Assembly: GCA_017479935.1 (NCBI GenBank)
Contig: JAFVBO010000049.1
Span: forward strand, 1 to 64,000
Reading direction: 5' to 3'
Length of the DNA: 64,000 nucleotides
From: Lachnospiraceae bacterium
Lineage (GTDB): Bacteria > Bacillota > Clostridia > Lachnospirales > Lachnospiraceae
Shown here: piece by piece, positions 62,001 to 64,000 of the stretch
How the letters are laid out: every line of letters begins with the position of its first letter
Position numbering within the stretch: position 1 is the first letter of the stretch
Notes under the pieces: model-generated
What the model was told of the DNA's origin: nothing
Database searches by the model: none
The model's input: only the letters and a program-made list of their open reading frames with translations
Position numbers and translations under genes: made by a program

Positions 62001-62273
62001 CTCTTAAGCCATATGATGTACGAGCAGGAAGAGCAGAAGGGATATACCGCGGAGGATATCCTGGAGGAGGCGAAGAAGCTGGGCATCGAAGCGCTTTCCA
62101 GACTGGATATGGAGCAGATGCAGGCCTTTTTGCAGGAACTGTATGATTTGAACGTTCTGCGGCACACCGCGAAGGATACTTATCAGTTCTCCTCGGACAA
62201 CTACAGAGGACTCATGGGAACCGAGCAGGAGGTGTTCGACCGCCTGATCGAGTACGGAGGGTATGAGAGATGA
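56058..62273 (+). CDS. Giant multidomain protein with prion-like N-terminus and C-terminal P-loop ATPase
   Basis: A 2071-residue protein of no family I recognise as a whole. Residues 1-70 look like a small beta-barrel. Residues 100-205 are Pro/Gln/Tyr/Gly-rich with repeats of GQPVYPGMP and SYYQGQP. Residues 210-400 are helical (TPR-like). A beta-rich patch near 450-515 (SRKGKIMDLDDNAYPFQYD) recalls cold-shock-like folds. Helical repeats run on to about 1480. The end (about 1640-2071) is an ATPase: FIGREKELRLIEES, Walker A GGRQLGKT (Lys1703), Walker B LLLLLDEADAF (Asp1808, Glu1809), arrangement like STAND NTPases, then a winged-helix-like tail. GAGGGAG sets the ATG. Overlaps the next gene by 11 bases. 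Confidence 0.75.
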   Translation: MSKLMIKKLAALQPGTRVAIKYEGSPELTGVVLDTDGEESFELELEDGGSLIVDFQIVTSCRVLTDSENAGLQKGKAEEEPASKPAAQESERKDAGKALQGIDKQGQPYPQPQFQPQGYPYPSPQPYAQPWPAYPGQTPPAYQGMPAYAQGQPVYPGMPDSSYYQGQPVYPGMPAPSYYQGQPIFQGAIARPSYYHDSVAMPAYSQEELQALFQELSKEERKGLNGYFESFKFGMKNNDAEKKNIAAVNIRKEVEKNGLTNPAMTGFAGAVLLLVNRHKEAGDMLSMAGKMPEAAAVYYQEKDYAKAGACAYRALLQELSREDREKCLLILDQSCVFSKDVSLLRDLPEKLPVGNRDILDSMYQHLAAQGQIRLNRPQGYSSDFLQLQQVYPEKKMEEALAEVENRLGQITKKEPLLNEKNDGQGALVNGAAAPEDKPVMKPEENLQKIGWVESVSWMSRKGKIMDLDDNAYPFQYDSAESRLQKKLACITKEELKAEMIAVNFTVGKKGEALSIRQVGDMGNMAHQILKSNSSAEVFPLVIKYLEHAPGQKMSPDCLNLLLKRAASYLKENDLDGELQIAIRTKELFLKNTDQIQRTLAGYDTVVQFFAQTKDYKRAVNYMKGALALPDLSTESKIERHMQFINLLKEMNEEEGETVESLGWICEECDKLGEYYALLDESSSSREVFQVLCRINRFLIKAEAELKLGRPEEAREDFKKVKGQTVSGSMRQLYDRLESEFARMAAMEAFQSKTAEGGYEEEKTAAEDALAEDAGLQEMELQNKELKDQQPQDQEEPEKQGLPAVSLREEDAEVTRNNRQTERSFAMEYAGEQREDIEREYSFLLQDYSYEDLDAFSCPCTEKKDIIDYALSVEKEGRIAVLLAYLKAGSMYNPEVLPVYKVAGLALNNPLESQDYSAGNLMGLLGEMDQEYAVFSDYCLTAAAVRAVYSGRDAFSFNITPFLDSLQALRRFPAVLKALEIMMDFHQEYKVPMERMAACHHLDEKAQKERMETVIAQATMYYEQFIQTPPRGDANLKRLSITKKIIFDPQGKLGVLLRYAAERNFAQLDDLKEEFRETWLSGGEFLEENISVQAIDDFIFDCWDQADARHHSTRLQGQRMNNLRSNLRKILEAICECYHLLEYRENEESREREDYYRIQMPNLLAFLEEAMAACEEETEIMKDDPEHRMGLYILKLTLKSVKRKVDGSWDENLARMCFADFLKTDFILLREDFLPDLESRFSALPDFNVLARIRAHAEEPEVSFEERIRQIYSRDPGRHNFGTARLIGQYLTAMKLPVPALPDYAEQCVSQAMNVSRQKLNDFRRAYALGIAQGQIPQSSAFLENAESMVLYWYDACSELQNYGFVCQLEQHILSYIHVLASKKELLLKEQLSQLIANNETAFQEYPEAEERLRALIEEQNFTVAEDEMNHLLRGEFMPDLEKPEALTYLQEFWEEFAADFKQVSDLSVSLQTLLVDRMRRNKEQKGAANLVESWPRSGGPSSEGKVTQLLTYLGWNNISVTRKYLPGDNTEVYKITRDQAVKGRFFPQHNIAAFSSMISRTGFLVVCLYGAYDSVSLLEKFKRMEGVEEKAILVVVDAALTAPERRSLARKMKQIVLHHTFLVLDRVGICYLHNHYQGSVMNRKLMAIGMPFSWLQPYVAESGNYMPPEMFIGREKELRLIEESSFAQPDSVNLIYGGRQLGKTRLLKKAVSDVEKIGGQRAVIVDLVQADIAASASRISRKLVDKEILPAEAVTDSWDSLIGSIRRRLKAGEEETFLSEQASALAEGETAPREKFGERIPYLLLLLDEADAFINDCEQFNYQPITELKILQEEMPQRFKFVIAGLHDVVRFNRKSALGNNAGLIHLKGIPIRPFTKQEATRLLMEPLSYLGFSIDDATQASQIVATANYFPGLIQLYCQKLVESLQNADYGGFSEADTPPYHISNDLIGRVLADNNFIREIRKKFESTLMLENHYYLIALLLSHMMYEQEEQKGYTAEDILEEAKKLGIEALSRLDMEQMQAFLQELYDLNVLRHTAKDTYQFSSDNYRGLMGTEQEVFDRLIEYGGYER

Positions 62274-63417
62274 GAAGAGCGGTGACGGGCTTTTGCATCT
62301 GCCTGAAAGGCGGCGAAAGATGAACGGACGGATTGGCGCGGAAGAAATATGGTATGGCCGGATGGGGAAAACCCTCCGGCTTTTGGAAGAAATCCGGGGC
62401 TGTCTTTTGGAGGAACGCTCCGCCATCCTTCTGTTTCCCGAAGGAATTTTTTGGGAGGAGACCTTTGCGAAAAAAGTGCGGCAGATGGCCGGAAACGCCA
62501 GCGCGCACCGGATGTTTAAGGAACTGATTGACACAGGCGATGACCCGGGCCGGCTGTGCCTGAAGGAACTGTGCTCGAAGGCGGTGCGCGACGAATACTG
62601 GCCCGGAGAGCCCATCGGACAGTTCCTGGGCGAAAAGAAGGAAATCACGTTTCACAACAATTTTCTGCTGGTGAGAGGGATCTGCTCCGGAAAGAGCCTG
62701 CGGGCCTGGCTTTCGTTCATCGAAGAGTATGAAAAGCACGTGAGGCAGGATGAACCTTCTGCGGTTTTTCTGTTGGAGTGCTGCCTGAAAGATGTGGAAG
62801 GATCGCTGCCCGTTCTGCGCTGCGAAACCGGCCTGCAGGACTGCCATATCTTCTGCCTGATGGCGGCGGAGGAAGCGGGGACGGCGAGTGCCTGGACGGA
62901 TTATCTGGCGGAGCTGGCGTATCAGGCCGGACGTGGGAATTCGGAATTCTGTGCCAGACTTCTGGCTCAGCCGAAAGAATTATTCCAGAATCCGGTGCAG
63001 ACGATCGTGGCATGTGCGGAGGGGTTTGAATTTGAAGGAGGCTTTCACGGCGAGGAAAGCGGGATAATGGAAAGCGCAAAATACATGGAAGCCGCAGAAA
63101 GCAAGGCGACGAGCGCTGTCTGGAAGGCCCAGGTGGTGCAGCTGTTTCCCAAGCTGGAGCAGTTCCGCTACCGGTTTATCAGCGAACACGAAGCCGGACT
63201 TCGCCACCATCTGCCTATCCCGGACGGAAACGGGGAGCAGATCACCGATCCGTTTGACCTGGAGTTTGGCAACCTGATCTACATCGTCCACATGGATGGG
63301 GTGCGATTTGCCCCCTCCGATTGGGAGAAAATCCAGTTCTGCCGTGCTGCCAGAAATACGCTGGCGCACAACAAGGTTTTGACGGTGGAAGAGGTGGAAC
63401 AGGTGATGAGGATGTGA
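62263..63417 (+). CDS. Unknown protein with C-terminal HEPN-like motif, partner of the giant ATPase
   Basis: A 384-residue protein; the start at 62263 overlaps the ATPase gene by 11 bases, and an ATG at 62320 (19 codons in) is an alternative. Most of it is helical without a recognised fold. The end, FCRAARNTLAHNKVL, holds Arg364-x4-His369 in the form typical of HEPN domains, which in many defence and toxin systems are metal-independent RNases. No membrane segment or signal. Tight coupling to the ATPase suggests they act as one complex. The HEPN call rests on this motif and the helical setting only. Confidence 0.65.
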   Translation: MRDEKSGDGLLHLPERRRKMNGRIGAEEIWYGRMGKTLRLLEEIRGCLLEERSAILLFPEGIFWEETFAKKVRQMAGNASAHRMFKELIDTGDDPGRLCLKELCSKAVRDEYWPGEPIGQFLGEKKEITFHNNFLLVRGICSGKSLRAWLSFIEEYEKHVRQDEPSAVFLLECCLKDVEGSLPVLRCETGLQDCHIFCLMAAEEAGTASAWTDYLAELAYQAGRGNSEFCARLLAQPKELFQNPVQTIVACAEGFEFEGGFHGEESGIMESAKYMEAAESKATSAVWKAQVVQLFPKLEQFRYRFISEHEAGLRHHLPIPDGNGEQITDPFDLEFGNLIYIVHMDGVRFAPSDWEKIQFCRAARNTLAHNKVLTVEEVEQVMRM

Positions 63418-63448
63418 AAGTTACCACGACATATGTTTAGAAACATGG

Positions 63449-63511
63449 AAAAAGGATGAAGGGAAGGGGCTGTCGCGCATTTTGCGACAGCCCCTTCCCT
63501 TCATCCTTTTT
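63449..63511 (+). terminator. 28-bp perfect hairpin terminator
   Basis: 28 consecutive paired bases (63449-63476 with 63484-63511), a 7-base loop, A5 before and T5 after, so it could end transcription from both sides: the ATPase operon and the Rpn gene. Confidence 0.92.
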
Positions 63512-63561
63512 CTGCTGTTTTTTAAGCAGGCTCGTGCTGAGCAGTTACGTTCTATTTTTGA

Positions 63562-64000
63562 CTACCGGCGGTCAGCACTCAAAGAATCAAGCTTTGCCTG
63601 AAGTGTTTCGATCATGGCAGACAGTTTTTCGATAGTCTGTTCTGCTTCCGTGGCTTTTCGCTCCGCGGCCAATGCCCGCAAATCCGCTTCTTGTGCACGA
63701 AGTCGTTCTCTTTCTGTGTTTATTTTTTCCTCCGCACGGCCTTCTTCACGGCCTTCTTCACGGCCTTCTTCACGGCCTTCTTCACGGCCTTCTTCACGGC
63801 CTTCCGCACGGCCTTCTTCACGGCCTTCTTTGCGACCAATCTCCAAACCTATCTCACGGCCTTCTTCGCGACCGATCTCCAAACCTATCTCTCGACCCTC
63901 TGACATGATATCTGCAAACTTCGCTGATAGAATCATATATTCTCGCCTCCATTCCTGGTTTTGTTTCGCGTAGAGAACTGCACGGTGCAAATCATGGATA
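63562..64000 (-). CDS. C-terminal part of an Rpn-family PD-(D/E)XK nuclease (cut by window edge)
   Basis: The 5' part lies beyond 64000. What is visible is the usual tail of Rpn/transposase-related recombination-promoting nucleases: a charged helical stretch (QNQEWRREYMILSAKFADIM), then many copies of EGREEGRE and EIGLEIGR, then a coiled coil (EQTIEKLSAMIETLQAKLDSL). The catalytic domain is not in view. The repeats come from a 12-bp DNA unit. These proteins promote RecA-independent recombination in E. coli relatives. Confidence 0.75.
   Translation of the reverse strand, partial: IHDLHRAVLYAKQNQEWRREYMILSAKFADIMSEGREIGLEIGREEGREIGLEIGRKEGREEGRAEGREEGREEGREEGREEGREEGRAEEKINTERERLRAQEADLRALAAERKATEAEQTIEKLSAMIETLQAKLDSLSADRR
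63737..63830. repeat. 12-bp tandem repeat inside the Rpn-like gene
   Basis: About eight units of CACGGCCTTCTT (minus-strand coding for GREE), all in frame; length change by whole units would keep the frame. Confidence 0.9.

Noticed and set aside
63737-63830. CRISPR-like or intergenic satellite repeat
   Set aside because: The 12-bp units are in frame within a typical Rpn-family C-terminal tail.

Overview
The window looks like chromosomal DNA from an anaerobic, GC-rich member of the Bacillota, most likely Lachnospiraceae-like. The clues are strong AGGAGG ribosome sites, sigma-A-type promoters, a clostridial (group II) xylose isomerase, BspA-type leucine-rich repeats, Tat-exported fumarate-reductase-like flavoproteins, and a Mop-type molybdenum aldehyde oxidoreductase with its accessory genes. 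This placement is inference. No rRNA, tRNA, CRISPR array, transposase or integrase was seen. The DNA carries many structured, palindromic intergenic elements.

Layout. 0.1-8.1 kb: xylA, a trmD standing apart from the ribosomal operon, a lipoprotein, about 1 kb of non-coding DNA with two very large foldbacks, a secreted leucine-rich-repeat protein and a DUF937 protein. 8.3-22 kb, minus strand: an Lhr-like helicase, then (after an interruption) an XRE-cupin regulator, a HemW-like protein that has lost its iron-sulfur cysteines, a BrxC/D-type ATPase and a TerB-N/TerB-C protein. Interposed on the plus strand are a Tat flavoprotein and a D-serine module (GntP/DsdX-like permease, DSD1-type enzyme, DsdA). 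22.3-33 kb: an AAA_14/DUF4143 ATPase coupled to an S41-like probable pseudoprotease, a GH2 glycosidase, TetR, a membrane-anchored surface protein, and a flavin reductase divergent from its LysR regulator. 32.8-40 kb: a LacI regulator divergent from an amylosucrase/fructokinase operon, with a perfect LacI-type operator on the promoter; the operon runs on into a ParB-like/BMP fusion and a metallophosphoesterase.

40-56 kb holds a minus-strand Mop maturation cluster: AMP-dependent CoA ligase, radical SAM protein (TrsS-like), C_GCAxxG_C_C protein, methyltransferase, small redox protein, dicluster flavoprotein-like protein, the Mop aldehyde oxidoreductase and a small protein. It is split by a plus-strand histidine/glutamate block (gltS, ftcD, fchA, hutD). 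A NifS-type cysteine desulfurase follows on the plus strand. 56-63.4 kb: a giant 2071-residue protein with a prion-like Pro/Gln/Tyr-rich N-terminus and a C-terminal P-loop ATPase, overlapping a gene that ends in a HEPN-type RNxxxH motif. This pair is the best candidate for an undescribed system. The right edge cuts an Rpn-family nuclease gene.

Two patterns cut across the window. Unrelated proteins carry short in-frame tandem duplications in interdomain linkers or tails (helicase, TerB protein, S41-like protein, CoA ligase, HutD, dicluster protein, giant ATPase). Intergenic space is filled with several families of foldback elements, including a 118-bp element present twice in inverted orientation and a family bounded by a CACGGGTC-core motif.
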